Shown here one piece after another: positions 40,457 through 51,116 of a stretch of 64,000 nt of DNA (within the stretch, counting starts at the first letter, position 1; every line of letters begins with the position of its first letter). Under the pieces are notes generated by a model. That model was not told the origin of the DNA. It saw only the letters and a program-made list of their open reading frames with translations, and ran no database searches. Source of the stretch: G963708325 sp963708325 (lineage in GTDB: Bacteria; Actinomycetota; Thermoleophilia; Solirubrobacterales; 70-9); NCBI GenBank assembly GCA_963708325.1, contig OY970203.1:2728001-2792000 (forward strand), written 5' to 3'. The translations under genes and the position numbers were made by a program.

Positions 40457-40464
<8 letters not shown>
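40039..40464 (+). CDS. SnoaL/NTF2-like small protein inserted between carA and carB
   Basis: This 141-residue protein has the cone-shaped SnoaL/NTF2-like pattern: an N-terminal helical half (EDRIPLFDRGWDALERGDLEGFMEVA) and strands VGLDGIRTWFGDLL and AEYEDGLCVRINSFMSHDEARE. No catalytic Asp-His pair is clear, so it could be a ketosteroid-isomerase-like enzyme or a ligand-binding protein. Its GTG start overlaps the carA stop by four bases, and its stop overlaps the predicted carB TTG by eight bases. Its place in the pyr operon is unusual. Confidence 0.85.
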
Positions 40465-43613
<3,149 letters not shown>

Positions 43614-43627
<14 letters not shown>

Positions 43628-44501
43628 CGCTCGCTCGCTCCCGCGTCCGGGGGCGGCTCAGCGAGTGGTCGCGCCGTTTGGACGGCGGCTGGGGGCGGTC
43701 GTCGAGAACCGCGAGTCGGGCGGGTACCGCGTGTTCGCCGTGCGCGACGAGTCGGGCCCCGAGCCCGCCGCCGGCCAGTTCTACATGCTCGCCGCCGAGC
43801 GTGCTTGGGATTCGGACGGCGGACGGCCCTTCCTGCCGCGCGCCTTCTCGGCCGCGGAGGCCGCGCCCGACGGCGAGGGTGTCCGCCTGGAGTTCCTCGT
43901 GGAGCCGGTCGGGCCGGGCACGGGGAGGCTGGCCGCGCTCGAGCCGGGCGAGGGCCTGTGGCTTACCGGCCCGCTCGGGCGGCCGTTCTCCCCGCCCGGC
44001 GAGCTCACCGGGGCGGCCGGCGCGATCCTGGTCGGGGGCGGCATCGGGGTTGCCCCGCTGGCGATCTGGCGGCGCCAGCTCGAGGACCGCGGCATCCCGT
44101 CGCGCGTCCTGCTCGGCTTCCGCGACCGCCGCCACAGCGGCGGGCTAGACCTCTTCGCCTGCTCGGAGCTGAGGCTGGCCAGCGAGGACGGCCATGCCGG
44201 CCACCGCGGCTACGTCACCGACCTGCTCGCGGTCCTGCTGCAGGGCGACTCGGCGGCGACCGCCGCCGTCTACGCCTGCGGGCCGCCGGCGATGCTGGAG
44301 GCCGTGCGGGCGATGTGCGCCGCTCGCGACGTGGCCGCCGAGCTTGCGATGGAGGCGCCGATGGCCTGCGGCTTCGGCGCCTGCTTCGGCTGCGCCGTGC
44401 CGGTCCGCGGCGGCGGCTACATCCGGCTGTGCAACGACGGCCCCGTGGTGGGCGCCGCCGAGATCGAGACGGCGCTCGTCGCGGGATCGGGGCACCGATG
44501 A
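43614..44501 (+). CDS. pyrK: Dihydroorotate dehydrogenase electron transfer subunit PyrK
   Basis: PyrK carries FAD and a 2Fe-2S cluster and passes electrons between NAD and PyrD in class 1B enzymes. The 295-residue protein has the FAD motif RAFS, the glycine-rich GGGIGVAPLAI NAD-binding stretch, CGPPAML, and a C-terminal four-Cys iron-sulfur motif (C-x4-C-x2-C-x12-C, in ACGFGACFGCAVPV and LCND). It overlaps carB by 14 bases, its start lies within a DNA repeat, and the next gene pyrD overlaps its stop. Confidence 0.93.
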
Positions 44502-45472
44502 GTGGACGGCCGCCCGTCGACGGTCGCCGGCCGGCGGGCGACACCGTCCCGGGCAGGCGCACCGACCTCTGCGGGATCTCGCTCGCCCACCCGGTGATCA
44601 ACGGGTCGGGGACCTTCGACGCGATCGCCGCCCGCCGCGCCTTCGGCGACGCGCTGATCGAGCGCTTTCCCTTCGCCGCCTTCGTGTCCAAGACGATCAC
44701 GCCCGAGCCCCGAGCGGGCAACCCGCCTCCGCGACTGTGGGAGACCCCCGCGGGGATGATCAACTCGATCGGCCTGCCCAACAAGGGGGTCGAGGAGTTC
44801 GTCGCGACCGACCTGCCGCTGCTGGCGGAGCTGGGCGTTCCCCTGATCGTCTCCGTGATGGGGACGAGCGTGGAGCAGTTCGCCCGCCTCACCGAGGCGG
44901 TCGCGCCCCGCGAGGAGGTCGCCGCCCTGGAGCTGAACGTCTCCTGCCCGAACGTGCATTCCGGCCTGATCGTCGGCGAGCGGCCGGAGGAGACGGCGGC
45001 GCTGATGGGGGCGCTGCGCCCGCTCACGGAAAAGCCGCTGATCGTCAAGCTGACCCCCAACGTCGCCGACCCGGCGGCGGTGGCCGTGGCGGCCCAGGAG
45101 AACGGCGCCGACGCGGTCTCGCTGATCAACACTTTGAAGGCGCTGGCGATCGACCCGCTGACGCTGCGGCCGTGGCTGGGGGGAACCGGCGGCGGCCTGT
45201 CGGGGCCAGCGATCAGGGCGGTGGCGCTGCAGCAGGTGGCGGCGGTGGCCGCCGCCGTGACGATCCCGGTGATCGGGATGGGGGGGATCACGAGCGGCGC
45301 CGACGCGCTCGCCTTCATCGCCGCGGGCGCTCGCGTCGTCGCCGTCGGCACCGAGAGCTTCCGCGATCCGGCTGCCGGAGCTCGCGTGGCGGCCGAGCTG
45401 GAGGCGCTGCAGGCGGGGCGCCCGGCGGAGGCGGCTGCCGCCCGCCCCGATGCGCCGGAATCTGCGGGCTAG
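44498..45472 (+). CDS. pyrD: Dihydroorotate dehydrogenase catalytic subunit (class 1B)
   Basis: PyrD oxidises dihydroorotate to orotate using FMN. The 324-residue protein has the FMN-barrel pattern DLCGISLAHPVINGSGTF, the catalytic Cys in LELNVSCPNVHSG (the cysteine marks class 1), VKLTPNVAD, INTLKALAID, GGTGGGLSGPAI and IGMGGITSGADALAFI. Its partner PyrK is directly upstream with a four-base overlap, which supports class 1B. pyrE and pyrF are not in this operon; the next gene is mihF. Confidence 0.96.
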   Translation: MSGRPPVDGRRPAGDTVPGRRTDLCGISLAHPVINGSGTFDAIAARRAFGDALIERFPFAAFVSKTITPEPRAGNPPPRLWETPAGMINSIGLPNKGVEEFVATDLPLLAELGVPLIVSVMGTSVEQFARLTEAVAPREEVAALELNVSCPNVHSGLIVGERPEETAALMGALRPLTEKPLIVKLTPNVADPAAVAVAAQENGADAVSLINTLKALAIDPLTLRPWLGGTGGGLSGPAIRAVALQQVAAVAAAVTIPVIGMGGITSGADALAFIAAGARVVAVGTESFRDPAAGARVAAELEALQAGRPAEAAAARPDAPESAG

Positions 45473-45529
45473 CGACTAACCCTCGACCAGAGGTCGATGC
45501 CAATTGGGCCGGCAACCGCAAATTTGCCC

Positions 45530-45557
45530 TTGCACGCCCTTGGGCCGCGCATATAAT
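45530..45557 (+). promoter_or_regulatory. Near-consensus promoter for mihF (leaderless)
   Basis: A -35 box TTGCAC (45530-45535), a 16-base spacer and a perfect TATAAT (45552-45557) are followed by eight bases and the ATG. It is the closest match to a consensus promoter in the window. Confidence 0.75.
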
Positions 45558-45565
45558 CGCCGCCC

Positions 45566-45898
45566 ATGCAGGCCCCCGTGAAGACCTCCGCCGCCGCTCC
45601 GGAGAGGTCCCTGGATCAGCGGATGGAGGCGCTCCGGCGCGCCAACGCGATCCGCAGCCAGCGCGCCCAGCTCAAGCGCGACCTCAAGGCGGGGAAGGCA
45701 AAGGTGCAGACGCTGCTGCTGGATCCCCCCGACTACGTGCTGACGGCGAAGGTCTTCGACATGCTGCTCGCCGTCCCCAAGTACGGCCGCGTGAAGACCA
45801 ACCGCATCCTCAACCAGTGCCGGATCTCGCCGTCGAAGACGATCGGCGGGCTGTCCGAGCGGCAGCGGGCCGAGCTGCTCCACCAGCTCCGCCGCTAG
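45566..45898 (+). CDS. mihF: Actinobacterial integration host factor (mIHF)
   Basis: This 110-residue nucleoid protein carries the helix-two-turn-helix motif of actinobacterial IHF. The C-terminal half reads LLAVPKYGRVKTNRILNQCRISPSKTIGGLSERQRAELL, and the N-terminal helix is long and basic. mIHF is an essential DNA-bending protein, unrelated to proteobacterial IHF. It is followed by gmk, as in many actinobacteria. The strong promoter fits an abundant protein. Confidence 0.93.
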   Translation: MQAPVKTSAAAPERSLDQRMEALRRANAIRSQRAQLKRDLKAGKAKVQTLLLDPPDYVLTAKVFDMLLAVPKYGRVKTNRILNQCRISPSKTIGGLSERQRAELLHQLRR

Positions 45899-45960
45899 GC
45901 GCCGCAAACCTGCGCATCTCGGCGTCTGCTTGGTTCTCGGCGCCTGGTGCTTTATTGAAA

Positions 45961-46515
45961 ATGGCCAAGGTCTTCGTCATCACCGGGCCGTCCGGGGTCG
46001 GCAAGGGAACGCTGATCGCGAAGCTGCTCGAGCACGAGCCCGGCCTCGAGCTGTCGGTGTCGGCGACCACTCGGCCGCCTCGCGAGGGGGAGGTGGAGGG
46101 GCGCGACTACCACTTCCTCGATCCCGACGAGTTCGATCGACTCGCCGCGGAGGGCGCCTTCCTCGAGCACGCCACCTATTCCGGCAACCGCTACGGGACG
46201 CTGCGGACCGAGGTCGAGCGCCGCCTGCGCGCCGGACGCTCGGTGGTGCTGGAGATCGAGGTCCAGGGCGCGCGCCAGGTGCGCGCCGCGATGCCGGAGG
46301 CCGTGCTGGTGTTCATCGCCCCGCCGCGTCCGGAGGCCCTCGAGGAGCGCCTTGCGGGGCGCGGCACCGACTCGCCGGAGGCGATCGAGCGCCGCCTGCG
46401 CACCGCCGAGCAGGAGCTCGAGGCGCAGGACGAGTTCGGGTTCGTCGTGGTCAACGATGAGATCGAGCGTGCAGCCGGCGAGCTCGCTGCCATCGTCCGG
46501 GACGAGCTCGCGTAG
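45961..46515 (+). CDS. gmk: Guanylate kinase
   Basis: Guanylate kinase phosphorylates GMP to GDP. The 184-residue protein has the P-loop GPSGVGKGT at 9-17, the GMP-binding motif SATTRPPREGEVEGRDYHF, the YSGNRYGT segment and the lid. The ATG follows a 62-base gap after mihF with only a weak TTTATT box, so it may be co-transcribed. The stop codon overlaps the rpoZ -10 box. Confidence 0.95.
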   Translation: MAKVFVITGPSGVGKGTLIAKLLEHEPGLELSVSATTRPPREGEVEGRDYHFLDPDEFDRLAAEGAFLEHATYSGNRYGTLRTEVERRLRAGRSVVLEIEVQGARQVRAAMPEAVLVFIAPPRPEALEERLAGRGTDSPEAIERRLRTAEQELEAQDEFGFVVVNDEIERAAGELAAIVRDELA

Positions 46516-46518
46516 AAT
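46513..46518 (+). promoter_or_regulatory. -10 element for rpoZ, overlapping the gmk stop codon
   Basis: TAGAAT begins with the gmk TAG stop and is followed by nine bases and the rpoZ ATG. rpoZ can thus be expressed separately from gmk. Confidence 0.55.
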
Positions 46519-46527
46519 CCCTGCACG

Positions 46528-46758
46528 ATGATCAAGCCTCGTGTTGACAAGCTGCTCGAGCACGTCGACTCGCACTACGCGGCCGTGATCGTGGCCGCCA
46601 AGCGGGCTCGCCAGATCAACGCCTACTACCACAACCTCGGCGAGGGGACCTTCGAGGAGTACCCGCCGCCGATGGTCGAGACGGGCAGCGGCAGCTATCT
46701 GACGATCGCCCTCGAGGAGATCGCCGCTTCGAAGCTGAAGTACCGCTACCGCTCGTAG
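46528..46758 (+). CDS. rpoZ: RNA polymerase omega subunit
   Basis: Omega helps assemble and stabilise RNA polymerase. The 76-residue protein has the conserved VIVAAKRARQINAYYHNLG block, followed by YLTIALEEIAASKLKYRY. It lacks the long C-terminal part of some homologues. It lies between gmk and coaBC, the usual order in actinobacteria. Confidence 0.93.
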   Translation: MIKPRVDKLLEHVDSHYAAVIVAAKRARQINAYYHNLGEGTFEEYPPPMVETGSGSYLTIALEEIAASKLKYRYRS

Positions 46759-46760
46759 CG

Positions 46761-48017
46761 ATGAGGCGGATCCTGCTGGGCGTCAGCGGCGGCATCGCCG
46801 CGTACAAGGCGCTTGAGCTGGCGCGGCTCGCGACCCGCGCCGGACACGGGGTGCGGGTGCTGATGACGCCGGCCGCGACCAAGTTCGTCGGCCGCGCCTC
46901 CTTCGAGGGGATCGTCGGCGCGCCGGTGCTCGTCGACGAGTTCGAGCGCGACCCCGCCCGCGGCGCCTACCCCGGCGAGGAGCCGCTCGCACACGACCCG
47001 ATCGGCCACCTGGAGGTGGCGGCCCGCGCCGACGTCTACCTGATCGCGCCGGCGTCCGCCAACACGATCGCGAAGCTCGCCGGTGGCATGTCGGACTCGA
47101 TGGTGACGACCGCGTTCGTGGCCTGCACCGCCCCCCGCCTGGTCGCTCCGGCGATGAACGACCGCATGTACGCCGACGCGTCCACCCAGGAGAACTTGTG
47201 CGTGCTGCGCGAGCGGGGCGTGCAGGTGATCGATCCCGACGAGGGCGAGCTTGCCTCCCGCGGCGAGCGCGGCATCGGGCGGCTGCCCGATCCGCGGCGT
47301 CTGCTGGCCGAGGTGGAGGCGGCGATCCCGGGAGCGCCGCGTCCGTGGGACGGGCTCCGCGTCCTGGTGACGGCCGGCGGCACCCGCGAGCCGCTCGACG
47401 CCGTGCGCTACATCGGCAACCGATCCAGCGGGCGGATGGGCATCGCCCTCGCCGAGCGTGCCCGCCGCCGCGGCGCCGAGGTCATCCTCGTCGCCGCGAA
47501 CGTGACCGCCGAGCTTCCCTCCGGGATACGCGTGATCGAGGTCGAGACCTCCGCCGAGCTCGCCGACGCGGTCGCCGCAGAATTCGACAGCTGCCACGTG
47601 CTGCTGATGGCCGCGGCGGTCGCAGACTTCCGCCCCGCCGAGACCGAGTCGGCCAAGATCGCGCGCGAGGAGGGAAGCCTGGAGGTGTACCTGGAGCCCA
47701 CCGAGGACGTGCTGGCGGCAATGGCGAAGCGCCGGCGCGAGCACCAGACGCTGGTCGGCTTCGCCGCCGAGCACGGCGCCGGGGCGGTCGACCGGGCACG
47801 CGAGAAGCTCGGCCGCAAGGCGGTGGACGCGATCGTCTTCAACGACATTTCGCGCGCGGACATCGGCTTCGACTCCGAGCAGAACGAGGTGGTGATCGTC
47901 GACGCGCAGGGAGAGGCGCACCTGCCGCGGGCGTCGAAGGGCGAGATCGCCGACGCGATCCTCGACCGGGTCGTCGCGCTGCGCGAGCACGGCGGGCGCG
48001 TCGGCGAACGGCGCTGA
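46761..48017 (+). CDS. coaBC: Bifunctional phosphopantothenoylcysteine decarboxylase/phosphopantothenate-cysteine ligase
   Basis: CoaBC performs two consecutive steps of coenzyme A synthesis. The 418-residue protein has an N-terminal FMN-binding decarboxylase half (VSGGIAAYKAL, IAPASANTIAKLAGG, PAMNDRMYADAS) and a C-terminal CTP-dependent ligase half (VTAGGTREPLDAVRYIGNRSSGRMG, KAVDAIVFNDIS). It starts two bases after rpoZ stop. Confidence 0.96.
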   Translation: MRRILLGVSGGIAAYKALELARLATRAGHGVRVLMTPAATKFVGRASFEGIVGAPVLVDEFERDPARGAYPGEEPLAHDPIGHLEVAARADVYLIAPASANTIAKLAGGMSDSMVTTAFVACTAPRLVAPAMNDRMYADASTQENLCVLRERGVQVIDPDEGELASRGERGIGRLPDPRRLLAEVEAAIPGAPRPWDGLRVLVTAGGTREPLDAVRYIGNRSSGRMGIALAERARRRGAEVILVAANVTAELPSGIRVIEVETSAELADAVAAEFDSCHVLLMAAAVADFRPAETESAKIAREEGSLEVYLEPTEDVLAAMAKRRREHQTLVGFAAEHGAGAVDRAREKLGRKAVDAIVFNDISRADIGFDSEQNEVVIVDAQGEAHLPRASKGEIADAILDRVVALREHGGRVGERR

Positions 48018-48061
48018 CCCGAGGCGACGGCCGGGCCGGCCACCCGCCCTGCGCGCGTCCC

Positions 48062-48067
48062 TACACT
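48062..48067 (+). promoter_or_regulatory. -10 element for the TPR gene (leaderless)
   Basis: TACACT is followed by seven bases and the ATG at 48075. Confidence 0.55.
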
Positions 48068-48074
48068 TGTCTCG

Positions 48075-48458
48075 ATGGCCACGAGCGACGACATAGAGGG
48101 CGGCGAGGAGCTCTACACGCTGTACCGCAAGGGCATGGAGCTGCTCGAGGACGGCAGCTTCGAGGAGGCGGCCGTGCCGCTCGCGGCGGCCGCCAGGCGG
48201 GCGCCGGAGAAGAGCTCGGTCCGCGAGGCGCTCGGGCGCGCCTACTTCCGAAACCGGCAGTTCGCCGAGGCCGCGACCGAGTTCGAGGCCGTGGTGGAGA
48301 CGCACCCCGTCAACGACTACGCGCACTTCTGCCTCGGCCGGGCGCTCAGCCTCACCGGGCATATCGACCGCGCCCGGCACCACCTCGCCCTGGCCTCCAA
48401 CCTGCGGCCGGAGCGACGCGACTATCGCCTCTACCGCGAGCTGCTGGCCCAGAGCTAG
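48075..48458 (+). CDS. Small TPR-repeat protein
   Basis: This 127-residue all-helical protein has about three tetratricopeptide-like repeats, each with the Ala/Leu/Tyr spacing (LEDGSFEEAAVPLAAAARRAP, FRNRQFAEAATEFEAVVETHP, SLTGHIDRARHHLALASNL). TPR proteins usually mediate protein-protein contacts. A dtd gene follows after 28 bases. The partner cannot be predicted. Confidence 0.85.
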   Translation: MATSDDIEGGEELYTLYRKGMELLEDGSFEEAAVPLAAAARRAPEKSSVREALGRAYFRNRQFAEAATEFEAVVETHPVNDYAHFCLGRALSLTGHIDRARHHLALASNLRPERRDYRLYRELLAQS

Positions 48459-48486
48459 TGGCCCTTTCCGAGTAGTCCCCGCGGCG

Positions 48487-48918
48487 ATGAGGGCGCTGGT
48501 CCAGCGGGTCAGCCAGGCGGCCGTCGACGTGGAGGGCGAGCGGGTCGCGCGGATCGGCGCCGGGATACTGGTCCTGCTCGGGATCGCGCGCGAGGACACC
48601 GCGGCCGAGGCCGACCGGCTGGCCGACAAGGTGCGGGCGCTGCGGATCTTCGACGACTCCGACGGTCGCATGAATGAGCCGTTGGGCAAGCGCGAGGTCC
48701 TCTGCGTCAGCCAGTTCACGCTCTACGGCGACGCCCGCAGCGGGAACCGCCCCAGCTACGCCGCCGCGGCGCCGCCCGAGGTCGCCGAGCCGCTCTACGA
48801 GCGCTTCTGCGAGCGGCTGGGCGCGGCGCGAGGCCAATTCGGCGCGTGCATGGGCGTGGCCCTGGTCAACGACGGGCCCGTGACCCTGATCGTCGAGGCC
48901 GAGCCGCGCGGGCTTTGA
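48487..48918 (+). CDS. dtd: D-aminoacyl-tRNA deacylase
   Basis: Dtd removes D-amino acids mistakenly attached to tRNA. The 143-residue protein has the conserved MRALVQRVSQAAV start, SQFTLYGDARSGNRPSY near 78, and the C-terminal Gly-Pro motif as VNDGPVTLIVE. The size is typical. It is followed by the rimP leader, whose -35 box (48915-48920) overlaps the dtd stop. Confidence 0.94.
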   Translation: MRALVQRVSQAAVDVEGERVARIGAGILVLLGIAREDTAAEADRLADKVRALRIFDDSDGRMNEPLGKREVLCVSQFTLYGDARSGNRPSYAAAAPPEVAEPLYERFCERLGAARGQFGACMGVALVNDGPVTLIVEAEPRGL

Positions 48919-48942
48919 GCGCCGACGCCTGCGGGCTATACT
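48915..48942 (+). promoter_or_regulatory. Promoter for rimP-nusA-infB
   Basis: TTGAGC (48915-48920), a 16-base spacer and TATACT (48937-48942) give transcription starting near 48950, with a leader of about 70 bases containing a terminator-like hairpin. Confidence 0.7.
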
Positions 48943-48977
48943 CATCCGGAACTTTCCGAACGCGAAAACCGTGGTCG

Positions 48978-49005
48978 AAAAGTGGGCGGACGCCCACTTT
49001 TTTTT
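48978..49005 (+). terminator. Terminator-like attenuator hairpin before rimP
   Basis: AAAAGTGGGCG (48978-48988) pairs with CGCCCACTTTT (48991-49001) around a two-base loop, and eight T residues (48998-49005) follow the stem. It lies between the promoter and rimP start (49018), so it can act as an attenuator. Confidence 0.85.
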
Positions 49006-49017
49006 CGGCCCGCCCCG

Positions 49018-49449
49018 ATGGAAGAGACGCTGCAAAGCGACATAGAAACCCGCCTGGCCGGCCCCGAGCCCGAGGTCGAGGTCGTGATGGTCGAGCGCAC
49101 CGGCCCCGAGGCGCTGCGGCTCTACATAGACCATCCGGATGGCGTCGACCTTGAGCTGTGCGAGCGTGTCACCGGCCACCTGCGCGACCTGCTCGAGCGC
49201 TACTCGCTCGAGGTCTCCTCGCCCGGCCTCGACCGGCCGCTGACCAAGCCCGAGCACTACCGCCGCTTCCTCGGGCGGCGCGTGCGGGTGCGGACGCGCG
49301 AGGCGATCGACGGACAGCAGAACTTCACCGGCACCCTGACGGCCGCAGACGAGACGGGAGTGCGCCTCGACCCCGGCGAGGGCGACGTCGCAATCCCACA
49401 CGAGCGGATCCGCCGTTCCAACCTGCTACCCGAGGGGGTCGAGAGATGA
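49018..49449 (+). CDS. rimP: Ribosome maturation factor RimP
   Basis: RimP helps mature the 30S subunit. The 143-residue protein has the conserved VDLELCERVTGHLRDLL region and the SLEVSSPGLDRPLTKPEHYRRFLGRRVRV motif. Start ATG 49018 gives MEETLQSDIE. An ATG-like start further upstream at 48982 lies inside the hairpin and is unlikely. Its stop overlaps nusA ATG by four bases. Confidence 0.95.
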   Translation: MEETLQSDIETRLAGPEPEVEVVMVERTGPEALRLYIDHPDGVDLELCERVTGHLRDLLERYSLEVSSPGLDRPLTKPEHYRRFLGRRVRVRTREAIDGQQNFTGTLTAADETGVRLDPGEGDVAIPHERIRRSNLLPEGVER

Positions 49450-51116
49450 GCAAGGAGATCGTCGAAGCCGTCAAGACTCTCGAGCAGGAGAAGGGAATCT
49501 CGTCGGACAAGCTGATGGACGCCCTCGAGGACGCCCTGCTCTCGGCCTACAAGAAGACTCCCGGCGCCGCCAAATACGCGCGCGTCGACCTCGACCACGA
49601 CACCGCGGACTTCCGCGTGTTCGAGCTGATCCTGCCGGCCGAGCTGGAGGACAAGCTCCTGGCCCAGGCAGCCGAGCAGGAGCGCACGATCGATCCGGAG
49701 ACCGGCGAGATGCGCGAGCCCGAGGAGCCCGAGCTGGACCCCGAGATGCTGGCCCCGTACGAGAACCAGATCGAAAGCCGCGACGTCACCCCCGACGACT
49801 TCGGCCGGATCGCGGCCCAGACAGCCAAGCAGGTGATCCTGCAGCGCATCCGCGAGGCCGAGCGGGCGATGATGTTCGACGAGTACCAGGACCGCGTCGG
49901 CGAGCTGATCACCGGGATCATCCAGCAGTCCGACAGCCGCTACACGCTGGTCCAGCTGCGCGAGCGGGTCGAGGCGCTTCTGCCCAAGTCGGAGCAGGTC
50001 TGGGGCGAGCGCTACGACCACGGGATGCGCGTGAAGGCGGTGATCACCGACGTCTCGTCCGCGACGAAGGGGCCGAGCATCGTTGTCTCCCGGCGTAACC
50101 CCGAGCTGATCATGAAGCTCTTCGAGCTCGAGGTGCCGGAGATCGCGGACAAGCTTGTGGAGATCGTCAACGTCGCCCGCGAGCCCGGCTATCGCTCCAA
50201 GATCGCGGTGGTGTCCCACGCCGACGGGGTCGACCCGGTGGGCGCCTGCGTCGGGCCGCGCGGGTCGCGGGTGCGGATGGTCGTCTCCGAGCTGCGCGGC
50301 GAGAAGATCGACATCATCCCCTACAACGACGAGCCCGCACGGTTCGTGGCGAAGGCGCTCTCGCCGGCACGGGTGCGGGAGGTGCTCGTCGACGACGAGG
50401 ACAAGCAGGCGACGGTGATCGTCCCCGACGACCAGCTCTCGCTGGCGATCGGGCGCGATGGCCAGAACGCGCGCCTCGCCGCCCGTCTCACCGGCTGGAA
50501 GGTGGACATCAAGTCCGAGACCGAGTTCAGCCAGGAGGAGGAGGAGATCGAGTACGAGGGCGCCGACGACGCCGACGGCCGCTGCGTGGCGGTGCTCTCC
50601 AACGGGCGCCGCTGCCCGAACGCGTCGCTGTCCGGCTCCCAATACTGCGGCCTGCCGCAGCACCAGGCGCTCGCCAGGTTCTCGACCAACCAGGCCGCCG
50701 TGCTGGCGACCCTCTCCGACGAGGAGGTGTCCCGCCTCGCCGATCCCGACGTCGACCAGGACGCCGTCGCCGACATGGTCGAGCGCGCCGAGGCCGCCTT
50801 TGACCAGGAGGAGGCCGAGGAGGCCGCGGCGGACGAGGAGCCGGAGGCCGAAGCCGAGGTGGCCGAGGCGGAAGCTGGGGCCGAGGAGCCCGAGGCCGAC
50901 GAGCAGCCTGAGGACGAGGCCGAGGAGCCTGTCGTCGACGAGCAGCCTGAGGGTGAGGCCGACGCGACCGAGGCGGAAGCGGAGGCCGAAGAGGCCGACG
51001 AGCCGGAGGCGGTCGAGGAGCCCGAGGAGCCGGAGGCCGATGCGGCCGATGCGGCCGAGGCCGGCGACGGGCCCGAGCCCGCCGCGGCGCAGGAGGAGGC
51101 CGAGCCGACCGCCTGA
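49446..51116 (+). CDS. nusA: Transcription elongation factor NusA with zinc-finger-like module and acidic tail
   Basis: NusA controls pausing, termination and antitermination. The 556-residue protein has a long N-terminal domain (about 1-200), an S1 domain (GMRVKAVITDVSSATKGPSIVVSRR), two KH domains (about 280-370; VGPRGSRVRMV and AIGRDGQNARLAARL). Then comes an unusual Cys-rich segment at about 378-406 with C-x9-C-x10-C-x4-H spacing (RCVAVLSNGRRC, YCGLPQH). The last 130 residues are a low-complexity Glu/Ala repeat. No ylxR gene follows; infB starts in the stop codon. Confidence 0.95.
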   Translation: MSKEIVEAVKTLEQEKGISSDKLMDALEDALLSAYKKTPGAAKYARVDLDHDTADFRVFELILPAELEDKLLAQAAEQERTIDPETGEMREPEEPELDPEMLAPYENQIESRDVTPDDFGRIAAQTAKQVILQRIREAERAMMFDEYQDRVGELITGIIQQSDSRYTLVQLRERVEALLPKSEQVWGERYDHGMRVKAVITDVSSATKGPSIVVSRRNPELIMKLFELEVPEIADKLVEIVNVAREPGYRSKIAVVSHADGVDPVGACVGPRGSRVRMVVSELRGEKIDIIPYNDEPARFVAKALSPARVREVLVDDEDKQATVIVPDDQLSLAIGRDGQNARLAARLTGWKVDIKSETEFSQEEEEIEYEGADDADGRCVAVLSNGRRCPNASLSGSQYCGLPQHQALARFSTNQAAVLATLSDEEVSRLADPDVDQDAVADMVERAEAAFDQEEAEEAAADEEPEAEAEVAEAEAGAEEPEADEQPEDEAEEPVVDEQPEGEADATEAEAEAEEADEPEAVEEPEEPEADAADAAEAGDGPEPAAAQEEAEPTA

